This document shows positions 13,701 through 27,200 of a stretch of DNA of 64,000 bases, in pieces. Each line of letters opens with the position of its first letter. The first letter of the stretch is position 1. Source of the DNA: Protonemura montana (Eukaryota > Arthropoda > Insecta > Plecoptera > Nemouridae); the NCBI GenBank assembly GCA_947568835.1, contig OX387607.1:16667701-16731700 (forward strand), in the 5' to 3' direction. The notes below the pieces were generated by a model, which had not been told where the DNA came from, made no database searches, and worked only from the letters and a program-made list of their open reading frames with translations. A program made the translations under genes and the position numbers.

Positions 13701-15116
13701 CCTGGAGCAGGACCGCCGATGTATTCGGCATAATTGGTATGACCGCATCTCGCTTTCCTATCCGAAGGGATTAAAATCTCCGACGACGCCAATTTTCAGT
13801 CCGGTGCACTTCAATCATATAACCGCGTTATTTCATCAACATCACGAATCCATGATTTTGACCCTGAAACTGCAGACAGGTTTGCCTAGTTGATGTGGAA
13901 CAGTTTCTCTTTGCAAGCCACCGCCGCCATCCTCGTGATGCGCTGCGATGTCAGGTTGACTTGCACAGACTATACTGCTGCACAGCAGTTCTAATTCAAA
14001 TATTTTGATAATAACGACCTAGTTGAATGAAAGACGACCTCGATAAAGACTGAAACAGACAATGCAAAACGTAATCAAATTCGATAATTGTAGTTATGGA
14101 ATTTTTTGACCAGGATCCGATGTGCTTTTGTTTGCAAACTTGGCAGATTCCAATTTGGTTGAATATAATACACGAGGCTCTGACATATTTGGGCACGGTC
14201 GATTGTCAGAGAAGATTTGGGAGTGGACGGATAGCTTTCTAATTTTCAATTAAATAGAGTCTGACAGAATCAGATCAAAGATAACTTTGCAAAATTGTTG
14301 TGGTTTGTTTGGGTGTGTACATACTTGGTATTGTATGGTACAACTTATTGAGGAAGCAAACATCGGTGCAAATTGTGATAACAAAAGCAAGAATACACTA
14401 GGTTAAGGTGGATTTTTTAAAACGTTTTGATCGGTTTTTCTGCAGGAAGTAGGCATAACCAAACGATAAATAACAAAAATTAATTATATTATTTCTAGAG
14501 AATGTCTCTGTTAAGAGATGTTATTAATTTAGACACTCTCTAAGAATGTGTTGGTGGTAAAATACTTGAACCAAATTCTAACAATAGTGTAATGCTTTAC
14601 ATTACAGTGCTATGCCTTGCAGGTTACATGTCCAGATCATACCTTTCTGAATGAAAAAGAAAACAAACTGTCACTCAACTTTATTTCCCAGAGCTGCAGA
14701 TGCATTTCTGCGAGAATTTAATTACAGGTTACATGAATGATATCAAGAAATTACTATTGTAGCAAATAGTACTCAACTCACTGTGAGAGTGAAAAAAAGT
14801 GAAATTTTTGTCAAGTAAACGAAACCAACAATTTTAACAACAAATACAAATGTGTTTGTTGTGCCTCTAGGTTCAGGAAGTGTATTTTCTTTAGGTGTGA
14901 GGGCCCAGGACAGGAAGTTGTCCTATGTTAGAATCAAAACAACTTAACAACTTACATTTTAAGACATTTCATTTTTTATCACCATAAAACCAGACAATGA
15001 TTTTCTTATTCTTAATAAAGGTTATCCTATTTATGGTAGGTATGTAATTGAAGCATATTGACATCATCAAAGTTGAAAAGCAAGCAGACAATGTTCTCCA
15101 ACAAATGGGCACCAAC
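7788..15116. other. 7.3-kb stretch with no recognised gene
   Basis: AT-rich sequence with only short reading frames of unrecognised content (for example 84 codons at 9231-9485 and 95 codons at 13606-13893, both plus strand). No conserved domain, splice-bounded exon, tRNA or satellite recognised. The end nearest Rrp5 should include its 3' UTR: a candidate AATAAA on the minus strand lies at 14685-14680, about 430 bp past the stop. Confidence 0.45.
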
Positions 15117-15282
15117 TCAGTCATCCCTTCCCGCCGACTCAACATAATCCAACGCCAGCTGGCGAACTTTTTGCGCATCTTCTTCGGTCCCGTGAGTTTC
15201 CTCAAAAGCTAAAAACTTTTTGAACAGCGTCTTCATCTTGTGCGAGGGCAGCCTTTGGCAAACTGCACGCTCCAACACTTGC
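15117..15282 (-). CDS. Rrp5: Rrp5 exon 7 (terminal)
   Basis: Acceptor TTGACAG|GCAAG joins to exon 6 to restore Arg and continues [54 protein letters not shown], then TGA. This matches the final helix pair and C-terminus of PDCD11. It is separated from exon 6 by a 5.3-kb intron. Confidence 0.93.
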
Positions 15283-18200
15283 CTGTCAAGAATAAAACAA
15301 AATCATAACTTGCATGCATGTTTGAAATTTTATATGAAAAAAAAACTATCAAAATTTGAACATTTCTGTCACATCGTATTAATATCTGTGTAAACATAGC
15401 TCCGCAAGATCCGATTGGGGAACGGTAAAAAGCGACCAGCGGTAAATTAGCATGCGTGGCCGAAAGCCGTTGAATCGTGAAAAGAAGTGCAAGCATCGCG
15501 AGGGACGATCTTGGCAATTTTATTATGATAGTAATTTGTTTTCGATATGCCTGTCATGAACATTCTATAGATTGTTCTCCTCGGTTATTATTTCATCTAT
15601 CAAGATTAGCATCAGGACTTTATTACAATGTTTAATCTTTTGATTACAGCAACCTAGTTGAAGAACCGCGAGAGAAATAAAAACTCCAACAGGCACTGGA
15701 CACTCTAGTGCTTCGGTTGCGGAGGGTCAGGCTGAGAAGGGTGTGCCACATTGGGATTAAATACAGGTTAAGTGCCCGGCACTCTGCAATCAATGCCCAC
15801 GGAAGTCGGTTTTGACAAAAGGAAAAAAAAATAAACGTAATGTCAACATGTTACAATTTCTTTCGTAATCAATCAAACTGCAAAACGACAAGAGGAGCAC
15901 ACTCTGCAATGTGGTCCACTCGATCGTAATTATTAATTAACTTCGGATAGATTAATTAATGGATGCGTAGCCCAAAATGACCCGAGGCATTAGTGATTTT
16001 TTTTTGGCCAATGGCTTTTGTAACGTGTTATGTTGCGATTCTTTTGTTGGATATCTTTGTTGAGTAAGGCGGCCTGCCGACAAAAGGGTGATAGCATCAG
16101 ACAGGTAGGTTGGAGAGAGAGAAAGAAGACGACCAGCAGCAAGAGCAAGCGAGACAGGACGATGCATACAAAGTGGGTAAGTCGTTTAGAATCTGAAGAG
16201 AGAGGCAGAGAATGGAGGAAAAGAGCCAACTGTCGAGAGACAAAAATCGTGTAGTGGCAGAGAACAACCAATAGGTGCATCTACTTGATGTAGTTTACAG
16301 GCAAATGGTTTGATTATTGTGGCAAAATATTTTGTAGGTAGCAAACAATGGGAAAATGTGGGCACAAAATGAAAAGAATAACACAAATTTCTTTAGTGTT
16401 GCACTGAAATATTGCCATTGCTATTGGAGTCAACTGCTAGGAGAATTCTAACAGAACTGGAATGATACATTACCTAGCAAGTAAAATTATAAAAATATCA
16501 TAGAATGTCCCAGAGGAAGAACAACATAATGGAAAGTAGCTAGAGCTAGCAAGATATTTATTAGAGAATTTATTTCACAATTTCACTTGCTTCTGCTACC
16601 TATTGTTACAAGTTTAAGGTCATTTAGCTACGTGAGAATGTTTAAACTTTGTATTTGTAATTCATTGACCCTGGTGTACAGACATTTAACTAATTAAAAT
16701 ACCTGCTATCCCAGACGCACGATGATCTCGAAAATGTTATGTAGCTTGGCTCTAACAGCTTTCTATAAGCGTCAATAAATGTCAATTTCAGCTCAAGCTT
16801 TTCAACTTTCAAAGACATAGGTAATATAAAAAGTGTGGAACAGAATCAACAGAAATTGAGAGATTTCTGTGTTTCGATATTTCGAGTATTTCAGTTTTTT
16901 TTGCCCCCCAAATTTGCAAGTATTTTGTACCAGTACCCTTTGTATAAAAGGTGTAAAAAAAAAAAAAAATTTGCCAAAAAAGTCAAAAATGACCAAAATA
17001 CACCCCAAAAAAAATGCTCAAAATTTGCCCGCGGGTGTCGCGACCTCGACCAAGCGATGCAAAACGTCGATTGCAAGACGTTCCAAAAAGTTTCAAATGA
17101 AAATCTCAAAAACTGTAGAAACGTGCAAAGACTTGAGGTTTTGCAGAAAGTAAACCCTCACACAGGCTCTTAATTAGAAGTAGATCCTTGAAAATAATGA
17201 CAAGGTCTAGGTCTGAAGGACCAAAAAACAAACCAAGAAGCGTATCATTTTGTATGGACACACAAAAAAAAAATGCAATAAATTACATAATTTGAATAAA
17301 GTCGACTCTCAGGTGGTTTTAGATTTAGAATAGTGAGTGTTAGAGAGAGAGGTTTGAAGACTGGTGTGCCACTTCAAGTTACTGGTATCCGGAACACGTG
17401 CCCCTGGGGCATTTGAAACCTTGTTGAATAACCAGATCGATGATGCATAGAGACAACTCTGCAGAGGAGCTTCCGACAAAGTTGGAGTATCAAAGTCACA
17501 AACGCAGGGCGCATTTCTCCCAGACAATTTTACAGGATACGTAAAATAAGGATTGTGAAGGTTTCTGAAACTCACTTTTTAACCAAGAACCAGAAGTGCA
17601 AACTTGCATAAAAAAAATTATGGTTTAAATTGTACAAACTGGAAGTGGTTAGGAACAGCTGTTTTCAAAGGGGACACAAAATTCAATGGCAAACTGTCAA
17701 TAGAAATTAAAAAAAAATTTAAGAATACAGTTTAAAACAGAAATGTCAGAACTGGATGAAAAAAAGGGCAATTTGTTTTTTACATTAAACAAATGTTAAA
17801 GCATTAAAATATGTTCTATAAACACAAATGTCTTTAAAGTCAAATTAAAAAAACTAAATAAAAATTTTCATTGACTACCATTTGTGTGTTTCCATAATAT
17901 GCAATTACTTTACATATGAAGTCAAAGCAACATACTCCAAGATATGGCACAGCACACAACCAATTAGCAGAATCGATAAAAATTATACCCAGAGATATTG
18001 AGCTGCAAATTTAATTAATAGAAATTATGACATTAATTTTTTTTTTTTTTTTGGTGGCAAATACTTCAACCTACATTACAAGATATAAAAATTAGCATAC
18101 AACATCATTGAACTTCAAACGAGTAGATACAAACAGATTTGTCAAGAAAAAATTGTTGTCAGGTATGTGTGTAAAAAGGATCAGCAGACGAAGATATTTA

Positions 18201-21200
18201 AAAGTGTGGAATTTTATTCATTTTAACAACGTAGCCAGCTGAAGAAGGTAATTACACCACTTAGCTTGTGGTCGTTCATTAATATCGGTTGGTGCATTCA
18301 TGTAAAACGCTGGTCTATTATAACATCATCTAGCTGCCAGACTTAGTTGCCGTCCATTCGGTGGTAATAAAAGATCTCACACACGGCTCCAGGGGTTTTC
18401 AAAACGACATTCCGTATTATAGATGCATCCAGGACGTTATTTATCTAATTCAGAGTGAAATGCAGCCGGCCGTTTTTCCGAGAAACGTATCGGTTTCGAG
18501 CTGGCACGGCCAACGTGCCCGTCATTAAATCACCGGACAGTTTCGACTTGAAATTGTCAACTGGAAGAGCAACAAAAAAAAAAAAAACGGTCGCAAGCAT
18601 GTGGCCAAAATTCTGAGAACACATTCTGAAAGTCAGATTCAAAGCATCGATGCATTCAAGTTGGATGGCCCAAATTGAAGTTAATCTGTCGGTTAAACAG
18701 AACGAGGTTGTGAAGACCTAACCAGCTATTTTATAACAGATTTTGTTAGGAATGTATGAGATCAAATAAGGCAATTAATCAAAGTTCTGACAACAAAAAA
18801 AACGCTAAAAATTCCCTGGTTTCTAATAATAAAATAGCTGCGGTAATCTGAGATATGAGAAAAAAAAAGCTCGAAAGAGATTAGAATAAAATGTGACTAC
18901 TTTCAGGGTTAACATGGCAAGAAAATAATATCATTGTTCATTTGTAGTTTCGCGTTTTGTAACAAGGTAGGCAACCCGCAACACTGTAACGTATCACCAA
19001 ATGCCTATCCTCCAACGAGCGAGGGGTTCGAAGCCACAAGTTGAAAGATTCTGATTCGCTTCATAGCATCATTGTGGTTAGGATGGGGCATTGAACAAGA
19101 ACCGTTGCCAGCGTAGAAGGAAAGTGGAGGAAACCATGTGCTGGGATGCTCTTATTGATGAACACATGGGACATTAGCTAAGCAGTCAAACGAGAATTCC
19201 CATATTAATTTGTTGAATTGTAATGTGCCATAATGCTGGGATAACGAATGTGTTGATTGGAAAGGTGAAAGGAGAGTACGGAACTTAGCGATCAAGAGTG
19301 GCAGGCCGCGATAGAAGGTGATTATTTTCTAACGTTATGGTTGTTGTCTTTATCATTAGGGAGTCTCTCTAACCTAACCTAACACTTGGTCTAGGCTCTA
19401 GTTTTGATATTCTCTGACATTTTGCAAACGTCAAGCAAGCAAATTAAAGCACCACATATGAAACGAGAAAGATTGTTTTAGCACAGACTTCACTTCAAAG
19501 GGGGTAACGGTTTTGACCGGCACTATTTTCTTTGAACTCGAAGAGCGAGCTAAAATGTTCAACTTCATTGATCAAGATTCAAATTTTAAATAGAGATTAG
19601 CACAAGAAAATAATGACAGCCACAAGCGCTTTTTTGTTTGACACAACAGACCAGGGCCTTCTTGAAGAAATACCACATTCGAATGTAAATTTCCATCTTT
19701 TTACGATTATTAGAGTAATTAGCTTCTTCTTAGGAGGTTCATACGGTACTTGAAATTCGGCACTCGAGTGAATCTGTTTGCAAGGTTTCATTCACACCTG
19801 TTGCTGAGTCACTAATAAAATATTCAACAAATTGTTCTGCGAGAAATTTGTGGGAAACTCGGAAAAACAAACTTCGTGCTGTCGCCTTCGGTCTCCCGAG
19901 AAGTAATAGAGTTGAGTGATTCACAATTTTTGATTGCATCTTCAATACTAATCTTGAGAGAATAACAAGTTTTCAGACGTCTTACTTAACTAATTACAAA
20001 TAAAATTACTGTTTTTAATTGTGTTAAAATGAGTATAAACTCCGCCCGCGTTTCAACGCCAAAATCTCCCCAGTAAATACAATTTTGATGACGATAGTTT
20101 GTTAAAATATTCCCTAAAGTACGAAGATTTCAGAAATGATTATCTCATCTCAATCAGACAAATAGTGTGAATGAAATCGAAGTCCAGGTAAGTCTGCGCG
20201 CCGCTATATTACGTCCAGCAGCTACCGACAGCGAGTCTTAGAGACAGTTGAACCTCCTAACAGCTGAGCGGGGAGACCCACGAATCGCATTAAACCTCTC
20301 AAAATATCATAGACACCTGTTATGTATGTATTTGCAATGTTTTATGTCTTATTGTGTTTTATTATATGGCTCAACTGGGTTCCAACCTGTATGTCATAAA
20401 GGTTCGATAAAAAAAAATATTTAAAATAAAATCGGTAAAAACGACTTCGATCTTTAAGCCCAGTTTAGCTTGATGTCGATGAAATCAAGCATCAGTGAAG
20501 TGCCTCAGCGAAACTGATTCGATCTACAAACAAAACAAAACATAGCGGAGTCCACTCACCGAGCCATCGGCACGAGATTGGACTTGACGAGCATGTCAAC
20601 GTAAAGTCCCCAAACGTCAACACGCTTCGGGTACGAAGTCAGGACCTGCTCCATGAGAGTCTGCGCTCGTTCCTTGGAACCCAGTTTGTTCTCCAGCAGA
20701 GCAAACCTTGTGATGATGCCGACGTCTGTTTGGGGAAAAACTTGAGTCAGAACCAACAATCGATACGATAACATCTACAACAACGACGTTATGTTTGAAT
20801 GCCAGGGAGTTCAATAAATTTCTCTACTAGTGCACAATGCAACGTCAATTTCCTCTTCGTTAACTTGCGTTACAATCATTGTTTTTAGACTCACGTCTAC
20901 TTTATCTATCCTTAGCACTAGTTTAAAAAATAACTATTTGAACTGGGTTTTGAATGCTAAGCAAAGAACAACTAATTTTTAGTTTTCAAAAATTTTTGTT
21001 AGGAAATTAAGTTGTTCATTACTTAGCATTCAGAACCCAGTTCAAACAGTTTTTGTTAAGTTACGTTCCACTTCGTCGATTGGCATTCACAGACACAGGA
21101 ACGTTTAGAATGCTCCAAAAACTAGGATCAGAAAGCCTCGGCCGCAGAAGAGGGGAAGGGGGAGGCTGTGTGGGCTGCAAAGAGCCCCGAGCGTTGAGTG

Positions 21201-24200
21201 TTCTCGGTAGAGTTTCAACGTCAATGTTACAGTCTCTGCGTGAAAGATGACTAAACTTTACCGACAAAAATGCAGAGTACGGGAACGTCACGTTAAGTGG
21301 AGCCACTGTCGTATGAAATTTAATTTCGATATTTCTCGTAGGTTAACTCGCTTTTTAATATCGTTACGTGTTTATCAATCGTTGAGGTAAACATTGATGG
21401 AGATTTTTTAAGCATGAAAAGTCTCAAAAGCGAGTTAACCTACGAGAAATATCGAAATTAAATTTCATACGACAGTGGCTCCACTTGGTACTCTGCATTT
21501 TTGTCGGTAAGGCAGTCATTTGGCGGCCATCTTTCACGCAGAGACTGTAACATTGACGTTGAAACTCTACCTAGAACCTAAACTCAAGACCCCGAGTGAT
21601 AATAACGGTTGGTATTGAGGAAATACTTAATGGAAGGCATGGTCAAAGACTCAGGGAGAAGGGGGACAAAATGGAGCTTGGCAGAAACTCCTTCCTGGCC
21701 TGCACCATAAGGTAATGGAATGAACTGGATCCATATCTCAGAGAGAATGCAGCTAACATAGCTCAAAATTATTCAGGAGCAAACTAGATTTAGATTCAAG
21801 TTAATCAATATTAATACATTCCCACGGTGCTATTTTTGTACGCTCCTAAGATGTTATAATAAATGAATATTTCACGGCAGTTTTCTCCGTTTAACTCACG
21901 ATCTTTCTGGCTGATGAACGACAGAGCTCGCGCCAGCAAAGCACGAGACTTCTCCATCTGCGAGCTCTTCATGTAGAAAACAGCAGCGTTGTACCACATG
22001 TCCTTGTTAAACTTGAACTTCTTGCACATGGAACTTATCAGCTTGTCTCCCTCCTGTAATCGTGGGACAAATTTAGCGACGGAGAGCATCTATTTTATAA
22101 GCACGTAGAGCTAAATATGGTAAGGAACGATACCTCGTATTTGCTGCTATCTCCGTAAATGGCAAGCATACGGACGTGGACTTCGTAGGCGTCGTTGTTC
22201 TTGATCGCCTCTTCTAGCGTCGATTCCAAACTCTCCTGCGGAAAGAATTAGAGAAACTTTAAATGTCATCAAGTCCCGAAGAAAGTGCCGATAATATCGA
22301 TGAAATCTTAGAAAAAAAAGGAATGTGGTCACGAATTTTGTGATTGTGATTTTGTATTTAAAATTTCACTCAATTTTAGTTTTAAGCGTTATGAGTTATG
22401 ACGATTTTCAACGTTCGCAAAAAAAACAACCGTTTCTTTTTACGAAAGGCCATGGACCGGCAAACGGAACAATGAAAAGTACAAATATAAATACAAAAGA
22501 AAATCACCAATCACCAATTGAGCTACTTGGACACTGGCTTTTTGAGACTATTTTCGTGTATTTGATGAGAATGACAGTTCTCCAAGGAGTAGAACCAAGA
22601 GGCTGTGAATACTCACAGTCACTCTGATTCCAGATACGCTATATCACGTCACAACCTGTGAAACTCCAGTCACGCATTGCAATTCAAATAAGATTCCATC
22701 TAAAAACACAACGCATCCAACGTCAAATCGGAGTTACCATCAAAATGGTTTACCTTGGAGCCGTACAAGTTCTCCAAATTCAGCAGAGCGCCCCAAACGT
22801 TGAGTCTCTCCTGATCTTCACGGAACGATATGGTCTTTAAAGCCCGCAGTCCAACGTTCTTGGCCTTCTCTATCTCAGTGGCTTGCAGATGATGAGCCAT
22901 GTATTGCAGCCAGACGATGGAGCTGTCGGGGGATGAGAGGACCAGTCTGTCGAACTCGTCGGCTGACTGCGGCGGGGAGTCTTCGTCCATCAGGCGCTGC
23001 TCGATCTTGCGCAGGCGCGCCTCCTCCTGCTGCGCCTGAACGCGCTTCTCGTTCTGGATCGCCTGCCGCGTTTTCTTCACCGCCGTCGTCTGCGAGAAGG
23101 AAAACATTGCCGACATTTTATTATTAACAACTCTATAACCATCTCAAAAATTGATGCCCAAATAAAATACCCCCCACGTTGCAAGCGTTTGCAATTTAAA
23201 TAAGATTTCATCCTAACATTGCCGACCGCTTGTAGATTTGTTGCGAGGTATGGAATGATGATGAAAATACAGTTCAAGAATCTCTAGTCGTAGCAAAAAC
23301 TATTTTAACTGGGTTTTGAATGCTAAGTAAAGGACAACTGAATTTCCAACGTTTCGTAACATATACTAGTTACTTCTTCAAGGGTGAGAGCAGTCCTTGA
23401 AGAAGTAACTAGTATATGCTACGAAACGTTGGGAAATTTAGTTGTTCTTTACTTGGCATTCAAAACCCAGTTGAAATAGATTTTGTTAAAACTAGTGCTA
23501 AGTTTACATCAAGTAGACATGAGTCTAAAAACCATCTTTAATTGACTGTGGTTATGTATGTTGTCAGTGGAAAAAATCCATAGCAAAACAATGAAGGTAT
23601 TGTTTCAGTTTGAATTTATGTAATTGATTAAGTAGCAATTAGCAAGAAAGTAATCAACTTTAAGGAAAGGATCCCCCAATGAAGTCAGACCAGCCGTACC
23701 TACCGTTGAAGTTAGAAAGCTATAAATCAAGTAACTTTGGTCATAAACAGCCATTTACTCTTATGCCCACTCGCCAAATGTAACCCTAAAAATATTCACT
23801 TTTTTAAACAAAGTTCAGGACAATGTACGAGATAAAAACATGTTTTGTAAAAGAGAACCCGATTCAAACCAAGTTCAAGCCATAGTCTGCAACATCCTTA
23901 ATTCCTGGCTCGAGCAGCTTACCAGTTTTTGTTTGCAAAATTTGGTCTATTCCTTAATTTGCCATAAAATATTGACTTGGTATTTTATTGTATTGTATTG
24001 TATTGACATGTAGCTAATATCACATATATGCAATCAATTGTGCTAATAAAATTATTATTATTATTATAGGGTCATTCCATGTCAAATAGGACCACCCTTG
24101 ACCTTGACCGACTCAGAATTTCATGAAATTCGGCACACTTTTTCAGAATGTTGGTTTGAGTAAAAGTATTTTTTTGTTTGTTTTTTACTCGAAGAGTTCA

Positions 24201-27200
24201 AAAGTTACAGGGGGTTGAAGTTCGGGTGTTTTCACCTCCCGCGCGCATATCAACGTCACATTATATACATTATCTCGGGTTGTATGACAGCTACAGAGTT
24301 CCAGGAGAGCTCATCTGAAAGATAATTAAATTCTCTACTTGAATATATAATAATATGTACCACTTGGTGTACAGCTAATTTATCTTGATTTTCTACATCT
24401 GCATTTTCAAAAAACGCCACTGGAAAAAACCCTCCCCTTTCTTTTACCTAAAAAAAATGTATTAATGTTGCAAATATATGAATGAATATTTGTGCCAAAA
24501 TTCAGAGTTGGCCCTTCACAGGTTTTCAAGAAAAAAAATATCTTGTGTAAAAAAGTTTTTTATCAGGCAGTTCCAGAGCATAGATCCTATACCCACAATG
24601 CATAACAGCTCAGGCTTTTATCAACATGGTGAGTAATGCTCATTTTACATTTGATTGTGTTTGTTCCACTTTTCAATACACGTTTATTCTTGAAAGCACA
24701 CTTTCATCAAGTGACATGTTGAAACTAGAAATGTGTGCAGAAGTCAAAAACTTATAATTTCTTGTCTGAACCTCATACTTGATAACCTGCATTAGTTTCT
24801 CTTCACATATTAAAGAGTGTGGTAGTGAATTTATTGTCCACACCCTTAACATTTTTTGTGTTTGTATAATTAAACAATGTGTTCAGTTGGACAGCTCTTG
24901 AAAGAAGAGTGTGAAGAACATATGCACATTATTGGCAACTTGGAAAGTGACAATCAAATTTTATTAGCATTGCGTTCAAAATGTGAAAATATTACATCAG
25001 TGTGCAGTTACATGAAAATACATTTCTTGTACATTATTGCCTTGGCAACAAGTCGTGCTGTGATCCTTTTAAAACACACACTGGCACACACAGAGGTAAA
25101 AGATTGACATCAATTAATTTAACGTACAGAAATAAATATCTGGAGATTGTGGAACTTATTCCTGGAAAGCAATTATGCTCGACCTGTCGGAAACTACTAC
25201 CACAAAAGCAAAAAGAATAAAATACCATTTCCATTCAGACACCAACGAAATCTGCTGAACCTGACTAACCTTTCGTGGAAACAGATTCTGCGTTAAAACT
25301 AGTTAACCAGTCTTTAGCTGCATTTGGTGTATCTCCACTCAACAGGAAAAGATTAAAAGGTAAATCTAAATTATATTTAAAAAGAAAACGCCGTGATGCA
25401 ACCAAGAGTTTCAAGAAGCGGCTGAAACTTGTGTCCTCGGTGACGAATATGATTCGCATGAAGATTTTTCCAAGAAAGCAGTAACAAAGTTGGGGATTTT
25501 AATGTATTTTCATGTAACTGCACACTGATGTAATATTTTCACATTTTGAACGCAATGCTAATAAAATTTGATTGTCACTTTCCAAGTTGCCAATAATGTG
25601 CATATGTTCTTCACACTCTTCTTTCAAGAACTGTCCAACTGAACACATTGTTTAATTATACAAACACAAAAAATGTTAAGGGTGTGGACAATAAATTCAC
25701 TACCACACTCTTCAATATGTGAAGAGAAACTAATGCAGGTTATCAAGTATGAGGTTCAGACAAGAAATTATAAGTTTTTGACTTCTGCACACATTTCTAG
25801 TTTCAACATGTCACTTGATGAAAGTGTGCTTTCAAGAATAAACGTGTATTGAAAAGTGGAACAAACACAATCAAATGTAAAATGAGCATTACTCACCATG
25901 TTGATAAAAGCCTGAGCTGTTATGCATTGTGGGTATAGGATCTATGCTCTGGAACTGCCTGATAAAAAATTTTTTTACACAAGATATTTTTTTTCTTGAA
26001 AACCTGTGAAGGGCCAACTCTGAATTTTGGCACAAATATTCATTCATATGTTGGCAACATTAATACATTTTTTTTAGGTAAATGAAAGGGGAGGGTTTTT
26101 TCCAGTGGCGTTTTTTGAAAATGCAGATGTAGAAAATCAAGATAAATTAGCTGTACACCAAGTGGTACATATTATTATATATTCAAGTAGAGAATTTAAT
26201 TATCTTTCAGATGAGCTCTCCTGGAACTCTGTAGCTGTCATACAACCCGAGATAAAGTATATAATGTGACGGTGATACGCGCGCGGGGGGTGAAAACACC
26301 CGAACTTCAACCCCCTGTAACTTTTGAACTCTTCGAGTAAAAAACAAACAAAAAAATACTTTTAATCATACCAACATTCTGAACAAGTGTGCCGAATTTC
26401 ATGAAATTCTGAGTCGGTCAAGGTCAAAACTCATTTAAAGTGGTCCTATTTCACATGGAATGACCCTATAAGCAGGATTAAAAAAATGTACACCAAACAT
26501 TCCCAGCTCTTACTACGTCGTCGCTCATACAAATTTGATTGGTTTATGGACTCCATGACAGATTGCCAACACGTCAGGAATCTTCCTCCTGGCAGAGTCT
26601 AGTCTACATAACATTCTCCTGGTAGAAAGGAAGCTTTCCATCATCCGTTTGCTGGTTTAAGCTCCCTAGTGGAAATGCCAGAAAACCAAAAAACACTGCA
26701 TTCTCTCGGTAGCTTACCGTCTTCTCTTCCTCGTCGTCGGAAGACTCCGGTGCGTCCTGCATGCTCATCACGACTGGCAAGAGATTGGGTGTCGCATCCC
26801 AAACAAAACCGTTGGGTACGGCCAACGATGGAAGTTGCAACTCCACCGGCTTCGACTTCTGAGGTTCCTTCGTTTCTTCCGGCTGTTTCTCTTCGGGCTC
26901 CGGATCAGATTCGCTGTTCTTATGTTTCTTTGAATTGGATTCGGTTTTTTCACACTTTTCTGCATCTGATTCGCTGTTTTTACGCTTCGTCGCAGATTTT
27001 TCAGATGTGACCGACTCGCTTTCCATCGTTGCTTTGCTTTCCATCTTTTCTTTGCTTTCCTTCGTTTCCTTGCTTTCCTGTTCTGCCTTCAAGGCTGCCG
27101 CTGCCAATTTCTTTGCAGCTTTTCTTGACAAAGCAGGAGATTCAATCATTTCTATCTCCTTATGTCCTGATTTTACTGCATCTGCCACTTTTCTTTTCTT

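Noticed and set aside
19370..19390. TAACCTAACCTAACA telomere-like motif
   Set aside because: Only two to three units; similar short strings occur at 10806, 49350 and 53118. Not a telomere or convincing interstitial telomeric array.
20465..20525. GATGTCGATGA ... CTGA, resembling a box C/D snoRNA in an Rrp5 intron
   Set aside because: Box C does not match, no terminal stem, and the motif is on the strand opposite to the host gene.
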